A stretch of 64,000 nucleotides of DNA from Thalassomonas actiniarum (GCF_000948975.2 NZ_CP059735.1:62001-126000); one strand, 5' to 3'; counted from the first letter of the stretch, positions 15,961 to 25,374 are shown. Program-made: numbers and translations. The notes: generated by a model not told the origin, from the letters alone.

Positions 15961-18039
15961 TCAGGCGTAGAGTAATTGTGCCTGCCGGGATTTAGTGGAA
16001 TATTCGCTGTGTAAGCGACTGAGGTTATCCACTTCTTTATCGATCAGCTCCCTGAGGCGGGTCATGGCACTAAGGCGCTTGCTGGTCTGGTGTACCTTGT
16101 TTTTCGGATCCAGCCAGGTATGCAGGGGCTTAAGCAGCTGGTTCATCAGGTAATGGATACGCGCCTTGATGTCTTCCAGGCAGCTCCTGAGCTTATCCTT
16201 AGTTAATGCTCCCTGGCCGTATTTACTCCGGTTGACCTGGAACAGCTGGCTATAACCCACCAGGCCTTTATCTATACTCTTGGTAAACTCATGACGGCGG
16301 CCAAAACGTACCCAGCTGAGTTTTTTCCATTGTGACAGGTCGATCACTTTATCTCCCAAACGTATGCCGGAAAAGGCCTGGTGATTAAGCCAGGTTTGTG
16401 CCAGGATTTGATTGTTGACTTGCTTCAGTGCCAGTTCAAATTTACGCATTTCCAGCGCAGGATTTACTTTCCGGGTGGAGGCGGCGTTGAGTTTTTCTTT
16501 TTTGAACCAGGTCACTTCATCCAGTACCCCGGTGGTTTGGCCGGTGCGGGTAGCGGCTTTTTTTAATGCTTTTTGATTAAACCAGGTGATATCGTCCAGT
16601 AAACCCGTGGTTTTCCCTAAGTGGGGAGTGACCGGGGCCAGGCTGCCGGTATCGGAGCGCCTGATGGCGGACAGCAGCGCCGCCCTGGGGATGGTGGCCA
16701 AATAATCTTTAGATTTTTCATGATGCTCTACCATGGCGGTGCGCATCAATTCCGTTTGTCCCGCCAGGTGCAGCCGGTATTCGTCGCCGATATTTTCTAT
16801 TTTGCACGGATGTTCGTCGATAATGCGTCTGGCCTCGGTTTGCATCGGTTTGATGTGTTTATCGATCACTAAACGGGTATATTTGATCCAGGTGGCAAAC
16901 CCTGTGGTATTGCCGGGCATCATGGCCACCAGCTGGCTTTGGCTGGCGCTGCTGATGACATGGCTGGCGATCAACGGGCTGACGCTGAAAATGGACAAAT
17001 CAAAACTGCTTGAGGTCATGGAAGCATTGATTTGGCGGAAAACTTTATTGGCTTTTTTCATTTCCATACATTGGCGTATGGTGGTGATAATGCTTTGCAG
17101 GGTTTTGCGAAAATCATCCGCCCAGGCCACAGCCTGTGACGCCATCGGCATCACCCCGTCTACCAGCGCCTTAATGGCGGAAGCAGACAGCTCTCCCGCG
17201 AGGGCATTACGCTCGCTTTTCAGTAATAAATGCAACTGGTCGAAGGCGCCCCTGGGATCGCCGTCACAGGCAAATCTTCTGGCGCGGTTGGACTGAAACA
17301 CCGACACCTGTTTTTTTACCAGGTAATATACCCCGGGGCCAAAGGTGGTGACAAATTCCAGTGCATTTGCCATCGGCAGCAAATGGCCGATCAAGCGCTC
17401 CACCAAAGACAGTATTTCGTTTTTCACCAGTTCGATAAAGGTCTGTACCGGGATGGCCAGAGTTTTTACCAGCTGTTTGAAAAAGTCGATCACCCGGTTA
17501 ATGATGGTATTGATGGGAGCCAGGGCGCTGGAGATGGCTTTACCGACAGGGGCAAAATGCCCGAGGATGCCGTTGATGATGCGCCGCACGATATCCGGCA
17601 CGGTAATGCCCTTGATGCCCATTTGCTCCAACAGTGACTTAACATCACTGATAAACCCTTTTGCTGTTTCCAGCCGGCTTTTAAAGCGCATATTGCAGCC
17701 CCAGAACATTTGGGCGCACAAACCCTGCTGCATGGCGCGCAATTCAGCCAGTTCCCTTAAGGCGCTGGCGTCGGATTTGCCGGTCATAAAGAGTTTCAGG
17801 TGTAATTCCCAGGGGGCCTGGGAGCCGGTATTTCTCACCGATCGGGTGAAATCTTCTTTGGAGCGGCACCAGTAGTAAAATTTTACCTTGAGGTCGTCCA
17901 GGTTTTCCTGGTTGCGTTCGTGCTCATAGGTTTGAATGGCGGTATCGACGTCCGCCAGGGCGTCGCTTCTTCTGCAAAGCACACCGCCGGCGGTGCGTGA
18001 TTTCCATTCGTCATGGCTCATTAATACGGGAAATGGCAT
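15961..18039 (-). CDS. Large protein of unknown family upstream of vgrG, candidate T6SS effector
   Basis: 692 aa, no signal peptide. It opens MPFPVLMSHDEWKSRTAGGV. Residues about 125-265 form an unusual run of amphipathic and hydrophobic helices (PDIVRRIINGILGHFAPVGK, SALAPINTIINRVIDFF, FVTTFGPGVYYLVKKQ) that could insert in membranes. The rest is charged helix. Two near-repeats occur at about residues 490-535, TTGLLDDITWFNQKAL and TTGVLDEVTWFKKEKL. I recognise no catalytic motif. Its place directly upstream of the vgrG-accessory-PAAR unit on the same strand suggests a cargo effector, perhaps pore forming. No obvious immunity gene is adjacent. The function is inference only. Confidence 0.6.
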   Translation of the reverse strand: MPFPVLMSHDEWKSRTAGGVLCRRSDALADVDTAIQTYEHERNQENLDDLKVKFYYWCRSKEDFTRSVRNTGSQAPWELHLKLFMTGKSDASALRELAELRAMQQGLCAQMFWGCNMRFKSRLETAKGFISDVKSLLEQMGIKGITVPDIVRRIINGILGHFAPVGKAISSALAPINTIINRVIDFFKQLVKTLAIPVQTFIELVKNEILSLVERLIGHLLPMANALEFVTTFGPGVYYLVKKQVSVFQSNRARRFACDGDPRGAFDQLHLLLKSERNALAGELSASAIKALVDGVMPMASQAVAWADDFRKTLQSIITTIRQCMEMKKANKVFRQINASMTSSSFDLSIFSVSPLIASHVISSASQSQLVAMMPGNTTGFATWIKYTRLVIDKHIKPMQTEARRIIDEHPCKIENIGDEYRLHLAGQTELMRTAMVEHHEKSKDYLATIPRAALLSAIRRSDTGSLAPVTPHLGKTTGLLDDITWFNQKALKKAATRTGQTTGVLDEVTWFKKEKLNAASTRKVNPALEMRKFELALKQVNNQILAQTWLNHQAFSGIRLGDKVIDLSQWKKLSWVRFGRRHEFTKSIDKGLVGYSQLFQVNRSKYGQGALTKDKLRSCLEDIKARIHYLMNQLLKPLHTWLDPKNKVHQTSKRLSAMTRLRELIDKEVDNLSRLHSEYSTKSRQAQLLYA

Positions 18040-18371
18040 GGCAGGGCACTCCGGTCAAGACAAAAACAGCTTGCCGTGTCCGGTGACAACTACTGAATGA
18101 ACTAAAGAATAGACATCAATGTTTATCTGTTATGGAGCTATCTTAATGAAAATATCGGCGAGAGCAAATAATACCTTGAAAGGCAGTAGCAGTAGGCTGA
18201 GGCGACTATTACGAAATGTGTCGTTTTGTTGTTAAATGTAACAAAATGTAATCAATTTGCTTCTCTTTTGTAACATGCTGTTCTATATTGGTTTCTGGCA
18301 GCGGAAGTATCTGCCGGACAATAAAAACTAATAATTGATGTCAACATCATGGATGTTACAGGGAGAGTTTT
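18040..18371. promoter_or_regulatory. Divergent promoter region between the candidate effector and the TonB receptor
   Basis: About 330 bp, AT rich, with no ORF worth calling. It must hold promoters for the minus-strand effector and the plus-strand receptor. Repeated TGTAACA-type words occur near 18235-18275 (TGTAACAAAATGTAATC, TTTTGTAACATG). The receptor has a good ribosome site, GGGAGAG, 6-7 bases before its ATG. Confidence 0.4.
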
Positions 18372-21245
18372 ATGTTTAAACAGACACATTTGGCGAACTC
18401 GGTTCGCCTGGGATTAATGTTTTGTGTGACTGCTGCGCCTTTGAGTTTTGCCGCAAGCATTAGCCAAAATAGCAATGTTGAAGAAATCGAAAAAATAGAG
18501 GTGACGGGATCGCGTATCAAGCGCACCGAGCTTGAGGGACCTTCGCCTATCGTGATATTGACCGCGGATGATATCAGCGATAAAGGTTTCAGCAATATGT
18601 ATGAAGCCATTCAAAACCTGACCGCCGGCACAGGCACCAACCAGGGGCAGGGCTATACCAATACTTTTACTCCTAATGCCGAAACCGTGAATTTACGCGG
18701 CTTGGGGGCAAACCGGACCCTGGTTTTGCTCAACGGCCAGCGGGTTGCCAATTATCCCCGGGCCTATAACAGTGAAAACAATGTTTTTAACCTGTCGACC
18801 ATACCGACATCTGCGGTTGCCAGGATTGAAATCTTAACCGGGGGCAATTCGGCCATCTACGGCTCGGATGCGGTGGCGGGGGTGATGAATATCATTACCA
18901 AGAAAGGTATTGAAGAGACAACCGTTACCCTGCATCACAATACCTCGGATGCCGGTGGCGGCGATAACCGCAAGTTAACCCTTACCGGCGGCTTTAGCAG
19001 TGAAAACTTCTCCTGGAGTTATGCCGTGGATTATTCCGATCAGGATATGTTGCTTGGCAGCGAAAGGGACTGGCTGGATGATTTTAATGATGGCCCTGCC
19101 ACGGATACCCAGCCGGAATATTATCGGGTTAACTCGCGTTCCATTATGGCCGGGGGTTGGGAAGGAGGTTTTGTTTACCTGCACCCGGATGAGTTTGGCG
19201 ACAACCTTTGTGATCAGTATCCGGATTTTGAGCTGTCGGAGCGTCCCAGCCGCGGTTTTTATTGTGGCCGGGATACCACGGGAGACGCTTCTTATATCAA
19301 CGAGCGGGAAAACATTTCCGTGTACAGCAATTTTCAATGGGATTTTGCCGAGCAACACCAGTTAACGGCAGATGTACTGTATTGGACCAGCGATGCCGCC
19401 CAGCGGGGTGGCTATGGTGCTTCCTGGCGAACCGATACCATGACCTCGGGTTATCATGACGGCGGGGGGTTTGTCTGGGATGCCGAGAATGAGCGCTATC
19501 TGTTTCTGCAACGCACCTTCAGTAAAGAAGAGGTCGGCGATAATAAATCCTATTTCGAAGACGATATGTTGTATGTTTCCCTGGGGCTTAACGGTACCAT
19601 TTTCGATGATTATGATTACCAGGTCACCCTTTCCCACAGCGCCACTGATAACAGGGAGCATGAATTGTTGATCGCTTCGGATAAGGCGCGGGAATATTTT
19701 CTCGGAACCCCGGTAGGGGTTGAAGCCGGTGAGCCCGGTATGGAATATATCCCGAATTATGATCGCTTCTGGAGTCCGCTGGATGAAGCCGGACGTGCCG
19801 CCATTGTCGAGAAAAATGATTCGACCGCAGATGCCAGCGTTACCACCCTAAACGGTTTTATTAGCGGAGCCTTATATGAGTTGCCCGCCGGTGAGCTGGG
19901 CTTCTCGGTGGCACTTGAATACTCGAGTGAAGATTATGAAATCAATGTCGATCCCCGCACCCTGAATGAAAATACCGGTTGGGGCAATGGTCTTACCGGC
20001 ACCGAAGGCGGTGGCGAGCGTGACAGGTACGGCATAGCCCTGGAATTTGAGGTGCCCATTACCGAGCAGGTGATTGCCAATATTGCCGGCCGTTATGATT
20101 ATTACAATGATGAAACCGATGTCGACGGCGCCTTTACCTATCAATTGGGATTACAGTACCGGCCTACTGAAGATTTATTGCTGCGCACCAGTTATGGCAC
20201 AACTTTTCGGGCGCCGGATATTCACCAGATCAATTCCGGACCATCCGGCTCCTATCTGGGGATCACTGACTATTACCTGGAAACCAAGTGTCTGCAGTTG
20301 AGCCAGGGGCTGGATACCGGATTTAATGCGGTCGATCAGGCGGCGTTGCAGGTGCAGTGTAACCCGGAATTGCCGGGTGAGCTGAAGGAAGGACAGCGGG
20401 TTAAAGTGACGCAAACCGGCAATACCAAGTTGCATGAAGAAACCGGTTATTCCGCCTCTGTCGGTTTCTCCTGGGATGTGATGGACAACCTGAACTGGAC
20501 CTTTGACCTCTATAAGGTCAAGATCAAAGATCAGGTGGAGTCCTGGAACAGCGACAACTATTTCCGTAAGGAAAGAGATTGCCGTGAAGGCATCAACACC
20601 CAGGGGGTGGATTGTGAGTTTATTTTAAGCCGCAGTACCCGCTTTGACGGCTCTATGCCCAACTCAGGTTTAACGGTGGAGTCCTGGAACAGTACTTATG
20701 TGAACCAGGCGCTGAACGAACAAACCGGTTTCGACATGCAGCTGGATTACCTCTACGATGCCGGCAACTGGGGGGAATTCAGTGCGGAAATAAAATATAC
20801 CCATGTGCTGGAGATGGTCAACCAGGAGTTTGCCGGTGAAGAAATCGATGATGATTACCGGGATGACTATTTAAACAGTGCATTGCGCTCTAAAGTGGAC
20901 AGCACTTTTGCCTGGGCAAAAGACGATCTGCGCATCACCCTGACGCAAATGCGTTACGGCTCCAGCTGGAACTGGGAAGATCCGGATCCGACACGTAATA
21001 CCAATGACGAAAGGCGGGCGCTGGCGGGACGTTTAGCACCCTGGCTGATTTATAACCTCGGGGTTAACTATGATATTACCGATGCCCATAGCGTACGTTT
21101 GGGGGTTAACAACCTGCGTGATAGCCGGCCCCGCAACGACAAGAGCTTTGACGGCACCGATCCCTGGTTTGACCGTAGCGTCTATCCGACCATGATAGGG
21201 GTGATGGGGCGTACTTTTTCGTTTGATTATATCGGTAAGTTTTAA
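18372..21245 (+). CDS. TonB-dependent outer-membrane receptor
   Basis: 957 aa. A signal peptide (cleavage near SFA, residue 28) is followed by the short N-terminal box EKIEVTGSRIKR, which contacts TonB, and then the plug domain (LEGPSPIVILTADDI, NLRGLGANRTLVLLNGQRV, VARIEILTGGNSAIYGSDAVAGVMNIITKK). The C-terminal barrel ends with an aromatic residue (FDYIGKF). The sequence style matches the marine receptors for oligosaccharides or peptides rather than siderophore receptors, but the substrate cannot be read from sequence. There is no adjacent enzyme cluster. A strong terminator lies 30 bp downstream. It converges on the CadC-like regulator gene, so a regulatory link is possible but unproved. 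Confidence 0.93.
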   Translation: MFKQTHLANSVRLGLMFCVTAAPLSFAASISQNSNVEEIEKIEVTGSRIKRTELEGPSPIVILTADDISDKGFSNMYEAIQNLTAGTGTNQGQGYTNTFTPNAETVNLRGLGANRTLVLLNGQRVANYPRAYNSENNVFNLSTIPTSAVARIEILTGGNSAIYGSDAVAGVMNIITKKGIEETTVTLHHNTSDAGGGDNRKLTLTGGFSSENFSWSYAVDYSDQDMLLGSERDWLDDFNDGPATDTQPEYYRVNSRSIMAGGWEGGFVYLHPDEFGDNLCDQYPDFELSERPSRGFYCGRDTTGDASYINERENISVYSNFQWDFAEQHQLTADVLYWTSDAAQRGGYGASWRTDTMTSGYHDGGGFVWDAENERYLFLQRTFSKEEVGDNKSYFEDDMLYVSLGLNGTIFDDYDYQVTLSHSATDNREHELLIASDKAREYFLGTPVGVEAGEPGMEYIPNYDRFWSPLDEAGRAAIVEKNDSTADASVTTLNGFISGALYELPAGELGFSVALEYSSEDYEINVDPRTLNENTGWGNGLTGTEGGGERDRYGIALEFEVPITEQVIANIAGRYDYYNDETDVDGAFTYQLGLQYRPTEDLLLRTSYGTTFRAPDIHQINSGPSGSYLGITDYYLETKCLQLSQGLDTGFNAVDQAALQVQCNPELPGELKEGQRVKVTQTGNTKLHEETGYSASVGFSWDVMDNLNWTFDLYKVKIKDQVESWNSDNYFRKERDCREGINTQGVDCEFILSRSTRFDGSMPNSGLTVESWNSTYVNQALNEQTGFDMQLDYLYDAGNWGEFSAEIKYTHVLEMVNQEFAGEEIDDDYRDDYLNSALRSKVDSTFAWAKDDLRITLTQMRYGSSWNWEDPDPTRNTNDERRALAGRLAPWLIYNLGVNYDITDAHSVRLGVNNLRDSRPRNDKSFDGTDPWFDRSVYPTMIGVMGRTFSFDYIGKF

Positions 21246-21271
21246 TCAATCTCATACCGGATATTTGCTAA

Positions 21272-21305
21272 TAAAAAAGCCAGTCTGAGTGACTGGCTTT
21301 TTGTT
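21272..21305. terminator. Bidirectional rho-independent terminator
   Basis: Stem GCCAGTC/GACTGGC (21279-21285 and 21291-21297) with loop TGAGT, flanked by AAAAAA on the left and TTTTTG on the right. It serves both the TonB receptor gene (plus) and the convergent regulator gene (minus). Confidence 0.9.
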
Positions 21306-21334
21306 ATTTTGCAAAAGTATAACTGCTAAGTTAC

Positions 21335-23560
21335 TTATTGTGTTTTCTTTAATGTCAAATCGAGCAGGTAATTATTTTTTTGTTTCCATGTCGTCATATA
21401 GAGTACGTCGCCTGACTCACTGCTTTTAATATGTAATTGTTCTACGTCACTATGCTTTAACCTGAATACTTCTTCGGCAGGGGTTTTATTGTTGAGTGAT
21501 TTTTTATAGATTATTCTTTTATCAAAGCTGTAATAAACATGTTCATTATTTGCGCTCCAAATAAGCTCTAATTGACCGGCAAAATTTATTTGAGGCTCAG
21601 AATGGCTGGTTGCAATATTTTTTTTGATGAGCTGAATTTCTGTATTGAGGAACAGCAGCTCATTTTCATTTATTAATTGGGCTGAGATCAGCTGTGAATT
21701 TGTTAACTTTATCAAGTTGTCGGTTTGTAAATCATAAAACCAAGCATTGGTTTTTAACGATTCGGTATAAGTGAGTAAAACCTTTTCTGCCAAAGGCCAG
21801 CTTGCTGTTTTGATGATACCGTCCAGCTTGACATCTTTTTTTATAGAAAAATCACTGAGCTGATAGATAACTAACCGGTCTTTCCAGGCAACCAGTATCT
21901 GGCTATCGTCTGGCGATATAGCTATGGTTTTAAGTTTTCCGCTATAAAGAGGTAAATCCTTAATTTTCTTTTTGATACCGTCTTTATAGTGCCAAAGACT
22001 GTTGCCCCCTTGCTGAACGACATAAATGCTCTCATTGCTTTTATGGTAGGGAACCACATGGCGTTCGACAATATCAGTTTTGGAATATTCAGAAAGTTCT
22101 TTTTTTTCAGATGTTAAGTCAAGTTTAGCGATATTGTAATCATGAAAATAGGTGCTATAAATCAGTCTTTCTTTATTGATAATATCAGTGGAGTACAGCT
22201 TACCTAGTTTATATTGGGTGTTAACATCTTCTTCAGTTAATTTTTTGCTGGTAAGTTCATAGGTAAAAAGCTTTTTTTGATTGGGGGCATGCCAGAAAAT
22301 GGCTGCGTTATCCGCAGACCAGTTCACTGCACCAATAATATAATCAAGGTCAAAGAGCATGCTTTGGTTGCTACCATCGATATTGGCGATATAGATTTGT
22401 GAACCTTTTGCCTGCATCCTTAAAAAAAGTATTTTATCTTTCTTCTTGGAAATTTTTAAAAAATAGTCTCCCAGTATTTCAATGTTCGGCGAGGTAACTT
22501 GAAATTCATTACCTGTCGTGAGATCCCGGCTGACGATTGCTGATAAATTAGCAATATTTCGGTAGTTATACTTGGTATAAAGTAATTGGTTGTTTATCCC
22601 TTCGCCACTTATTAAGTTATTGGTGTTACAATCAAATAACTTTTTATGTTGGGCTTGGCTAATATGTTTATTTAGGTTCACTTGCCATAATTCACATCTA
22701 TTACTTCTATCGAATATTTGATAAAATAGATCGTTATTTTCAGACCAGCCTACAGGAAATACATTCGCCTCATGTTCGGTAATTTTGTATTCTTTCAGAG
22801 TGGCCATATCTTTGATGTGTAAAGCATCTTTATAGCCGTTTTCAGGCATAAAAGAATAAGCGAGCAACTGCTTGTTTTTTGATAGCTTAGGGATGGTGAC
22901 CGTGCCTTTTTCCCATGCCAGAATTTCCTGGCTGTATACTAAAGACTGCTTTTTTTCTATTTTATTATCTGAAGTTATCGTTGCCAACGGGTAGATATAT
23001 TTGAATAGCACTCCAAATGTAAGGACGATAACCAAGCAGGTAAATACATATAAGTATTTTATTTTGACTTGCTTAGGATGTGAAAAGTCTTTTGTCGCTA
23101 ATGGTTTTTTTTCTGAGTTATCCGTATCAACTTTTTCTGCCGTAGGTTGGGATGCTGAAGTAGTTATTAAGGGTTCTGTGGTTGGTGGATTTTTTTGGGG
23201 GTGATAAACGACCTCTATTTCGAGTAAAAAACTATACCCTTTACGATAGTGGGTTTTTAATATATGACCCCTTTGTATTTCAGATTTGAGTGCCTTACGT
23301 AATTCAGAAATTGCCCTGTTGATGGCATTATCATCAACATAAGCTTGCTGCCAGACATTATCGATAAGTTCTTGTCGGCTAATAATGCGATCATGGTGAG
23401 TTATAAAATAACACAGCATGCTATATAGAAGGGGTTCAAGCTCTCTGGTAACGGCGCCATCGGAAATCGTTTGCTCTTTTGGAAAAAGGCTCCAGAAGCC
23501 AAATTTTACTTCTTTTATTTTTCTGGAAAAATCAATTTCACTTTCATTGATAATTTGCAT
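21335..23560 (-). CDS. CadC/ToxR-like membrane transcriptional regulator with a TolB-like sensor domain
   Basis: 741 aa. Residues about 15-112 are an OmpR/PhoB-type winged helix (ISRQELIDNVWQQAYVDDNAINRAISELRKAL, then HYRKGYSFL). A Ser/Thr/Pro linker leads to one transmembrane helix (about 167-190, YLYVFTCLVIVLTFGVLFKY). The periplasmic part (about 210-735) is a series of WD40/TolB-like beta blades (NKQLLAYSF, GYKDALHIKD, DDSQILVAWKD). This architecture binds DNA directly from the membrane in response to an extracytoplasmic signal. It is transcribed divergently from the peptide locus, which starts about 200 bp away with a structured leader, so it is the likely local regulator. Codon use is AT rich like the peptide locus, unlike the TonB gene. 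Confidence 0.88.
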   Translation of the reverse strand: MQIINESEIDFSRKIKEVKFGFWSLFPKEQTISDGAVTRELEPLLYSMLCYFITHHDRIISRQELIDNVWQQAYVDDNAINRAISELRKALKSEIQRGHILKTHYRKGYSFLLEIEVVYHPQKNPPTTEPLITTSASQPTAEKVDTDNSEKKPLATKDFSHPKQVKIKYLYVFTCLVIVLTFGVLFKYIYPLATITSDNKIEKKQSLVYSQEILAWEKGTVTIPKLSKNKQLLAYSFMPENGYKDALHIKDMATLKEYKITEHEANVFPVGWSENNDLFYQIFDRSNRCELWQVNLNKHISQAQHKKLFDCNTNNLISGEGINNQLLYTKYNYRNIANLSAIVSRDLTTGNEFQVTSPNIEILGDYFLKISKKKDKILFLRMQAKGSQIYIANIDGSNQSMLFDLDYIIGAVNWSADNAAIFWHAPNQKKLFTYELTSKKLTEEDVNTQYKLGKLYSTDIINKERLIYSTYFHDYNIAKLDLTSEKKELSEYSKTDIVERHVVPYHKSNESIYVVQQGGNSLWHYKDGIKKKIKDLPLYSGKLKTIAISPDDSQILVAWKDRLVIYQLSDFSIKKDVKLDGIIKTASWPLAEKVLLTYTESLKTNAWFYDLQTDNLIKLTNSQLISAQLINENELLFLNTEIQLIKKNIATSHSEPQINFAGQLELIWSANNEHVYYSFDKRIIYKKSLNNKTPAEEVFRLKHSDVEQLHIKSSESGDVLYMTTWKQKNNYLLDLTLKKTQ

Positions 23561-24138
23561 ACTACTGCTCTTGGATTGCTATTGAAAGGATGAAATTTTG
23601 GGGTGTGTATTTTCATTCTATAAACGAAATTCTAACAATATCAAATATCAAAGCGCAAATGTTATGAGGGGGTAGTGATGGTGTAGAGATTAGAGCTGTC
23701 ATTTTTTTAATCAAGATCAAAGGTTTGGCGTTTACAAAAAATAACAATTATTTTTTATAGGATAGAGTAAGCCCTGAACATGGCGGTGTTCAGGGCTTGT
23801 TACATGTGCGAGAAAATGCAGATGTAATAAGGAGATACAATAATATGATAAAAATTGTTTTGTAGCAATTTTTATCAGGGGTTCTTTTCGTTTTATAGAC
23901 TTTATTTTGTTAATAACATTACCTGTTAGGTTATTTCAAACCTTATTAAATCTTATGATTTTTTACAATCCCTTTTGTTTCAATATTTTACCTCTAATTG
24001 TTCGAAAGTATTCATAATTAATCCATAACTTACATTGATCATTTTTTTGTTATTGTTAGAGCTGTTATCAGGTAGTGCAGAATGTAGAAAATTACTTGAA
24101 TTATCACTACACATTAAATTTAACCTAGAGAAGTAAAT
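23561..24138 (+). promoter_or_regulatory. Leader region of the peptide locus with UGGCGG-loop hairpin
   Basis: 578 bp with no long ORF. Main structure: a perfect 12-bp stem AAGCCCTGAACA/TGTTCAGGGCTT (23769-23780 and 23787-23798) closed by the hexaloop TGGCGG (23781-23786). It is followed by GTGCGAG and ATGTAATAAGG (about 23806-23832), words also seen in the leaders at 30.6-31.7 kb. A ribosome-site-like AAGGAG leads to a 6-codon mini-ORF at 23845. Then comes a second hairpin, GATAAAAATTG/CAATTTTTATC (23847-23876), that may act as attenuator. The hexaloop is shared with seven other hairpins in this locus. Confidence 0.65.
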
Positions 24139-24312
24139 ATGAACTTAAAACGAAAATTATCACTTGTACTTAAAAAGAAAAAATTAATAAATTTGAGCCC
24201 TGATAGCTTATGTTTACCTGTAGATGTAACAAAGGCTGTTGCTGGAGGGACTGGAGACGATGGAACTAAAAATGCCACCGAGCGCCCTAAACCTCCTACA
24301 AATATGATGTAA
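24139..24312 (+). CDS. GG-leader precursor peptide, KKK-type leader
   Basis: 57 aa. A very basic N-terminus (KRKLSLVLKKKKLINLSPD) leads to a double-glycine site at residues 36-37 (KAVAGG), followed by a 20-residue polar core (TGDDGTKNATERP, then KPPTNMM). It is preceded by AGAGAAG at a good ribosome-site distance. The GG motif is the recognition and cleavage signal of C39-peptidase ABC transporters, and such a transporter is encoded at 28092. No Cys is in the core and no modifying enzyme is adjacent. The decayed relative at 24438 shares the leader style. Whether the product is a bacteriocin or a signal cannot be told. Confidence 0.72.
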   Translation: MNLKRKLSLVLKKKKLINLSPDSLCLPVDVTKAVAGGTGDDGTKNATERPKPPTNMM

Positions 24313-24334
24313 CTACCGAAAGAAAGTGTAATCC

Positions 24335-24398
24335 TACGGCATACCTAAGGAAGTGAGTAATACCACCTAAGCTTGGTTAGTTCTCACAACTTGCCGTA
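24335..24398 (+). promoter_or_regulatory. Long-range hairpin between two precursor genes
   Basis: TACGGCA (24335-24341) pairs with TGCCGTA (24392-24398). Inside, AAGTGAG pairs with CTCAC plus ACTT (around 24350-24390). This closed structure fills the space between the intact precursor and the frameshifted one. No T-run follows, so a processing or attenuation role is more likely than termination. Confidence 0.5.
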
Positions 24399-24437
24399 AT
24401 GATTTGTATAAATAGGCTTTTACTTTTGGTGTCATAA

Positions 24438-24598
24438 ATGAAATTAAAAAATAAATTAACGTTGTTGCTTAAGAAGAAGCAGATAAAGAACTTGTCCGCA
24501 GATCATAGTGCCTGCCGCTTATTATGACAAAAAATATTACTGGTGGGGGATGGAAAGATCCAGAGTTTACTTCAGAAACTAAAAGCATTACTGAGTAA
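24438..24598 (+). pseudogene. Frameshifted KKK-type GG-leader precursor
   Basis: The first frame, from ATG 24438, reads MKLKNKLTLLLKKKQIKNLS and stops at 24525-24527. The continuation MTKNITGGGWKDPEF, then TSETKSITE, is found in another frame from 24524 to 24598. Placed against the intact gene at 24139, the leader and GG site align if one base is restored near 24510-24525. Either a single-base deletion inactivated it, or the second frame is translated from ATG 24524 by coupling at the ATGA overlap. Confidence 0.65.
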
Positions 24599-24786
24599 TA
24601 TAAGAAGATAATTATCAGGCTGTTAGTGGAAATATTACTATTTACCACCTTACTAGTGAATAAGAGTTGATCATTTGAATGTATGGCTAAACCGGTAGTA
24701 TGACATACTAAGTATGGTTTATGCCTGTTAGCCAGGGAATATGGAAAATCACGTATATAAATAATATTGGCTCTATAGGGAAAAGT

Positions 24787-25374
24787 ATGAAAGCAGGTAA
24801 GCTAGGGTTGGTGGCGCTGATCTTTAATTCTTTAAATGCATTTGCGGGTGATATCCATGTTCATTTATTTGAACGGCCATCAGACTTGCTCATTTCCAGG
24901 CATTCAGGTGAAATTATTGAAATCGCTGCTAAACCTGGGGCGCAAGTTGCACGGGGGGATGTTATATTATCTGTCCGCGATGATAAAAATGTTTGGCATG
25001 TACGTTCCTCCACAAGGGGAGCAATAGAGCTCTATTCGAAGACGATTGCGATAGGAGAACGTCTTCATCAAGGGGATATCATTGCTGAAATTATCAGTAA
25101 TGATATTACAGGCGAATTAAGAATCACTAGTGAGCAGGGGAATAGCTATAACCTTGACCTTGATGGTATTTATTGCTGCCTTTATCTGAGAGGGAAAGCA
25201 TTTGAAATTAAAATCGAAGATGCTTTAGTTAATATTAATCGCCAACTTTATTATTTTTCGGTGATTTCTCCCGGCCCAGAGCTGTTCCGCTTTTTAGATG
25301 ACGTTGTTAATGAGCAAGCAGAGCTAGTGATGAAATTGAGCTTTGATAATAATGGTGAAGCTAACAGCGGATAA
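24787..25374 (+). CDS. Secreted or periplasmic lipoyl/biotinyl-like barrel-sandwich protein
   Basis: 195 aa from ATG 24787. This start gives a proper signal peptide (MKAGKLGLVALIFNSLNAFA) and has AGGGAAAA upstream; the longer frame from 24721 would bury it. Residues about 35-105 look like the two half-motifs of a lipoyl domain as found in HlyD/RND adaptor proteins: GEIIEIAAKPGAQVARGDVI and, later, GERLHQGDIIAEI. No conserved modified lysine is evident. It may be an accessory to the exporter encoded next (26848-30308), since adaptors contain the same fold, but it lacks their helical hairpin and membrane anchor. A hairpin terminator follows 60 bp downstream. Confidence 0.65.
   Translation: MKAGKLGLVALIFNSLNAFAGDIHVHLFERPSDLLISRHSGEIIEIAAKPGAQVARGDVILSVRDDKNVWHVRSSTRGAIELYSKTIAIGERLHQGDIIAEIISNDITGELRITSEQGNSYNLDLDGIYCCLYLRGKAFEIKIEDALVNINRQLYYFSVISPGPELFRFLDDVVNEQAELVMKLSFDNNGEANSG

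Noticed and set aside
16733-17296. 187-aa plus-strand ORF opposite the candidate effector
   Set aside because: Antisense shadow without its own ribosome site or motifs.
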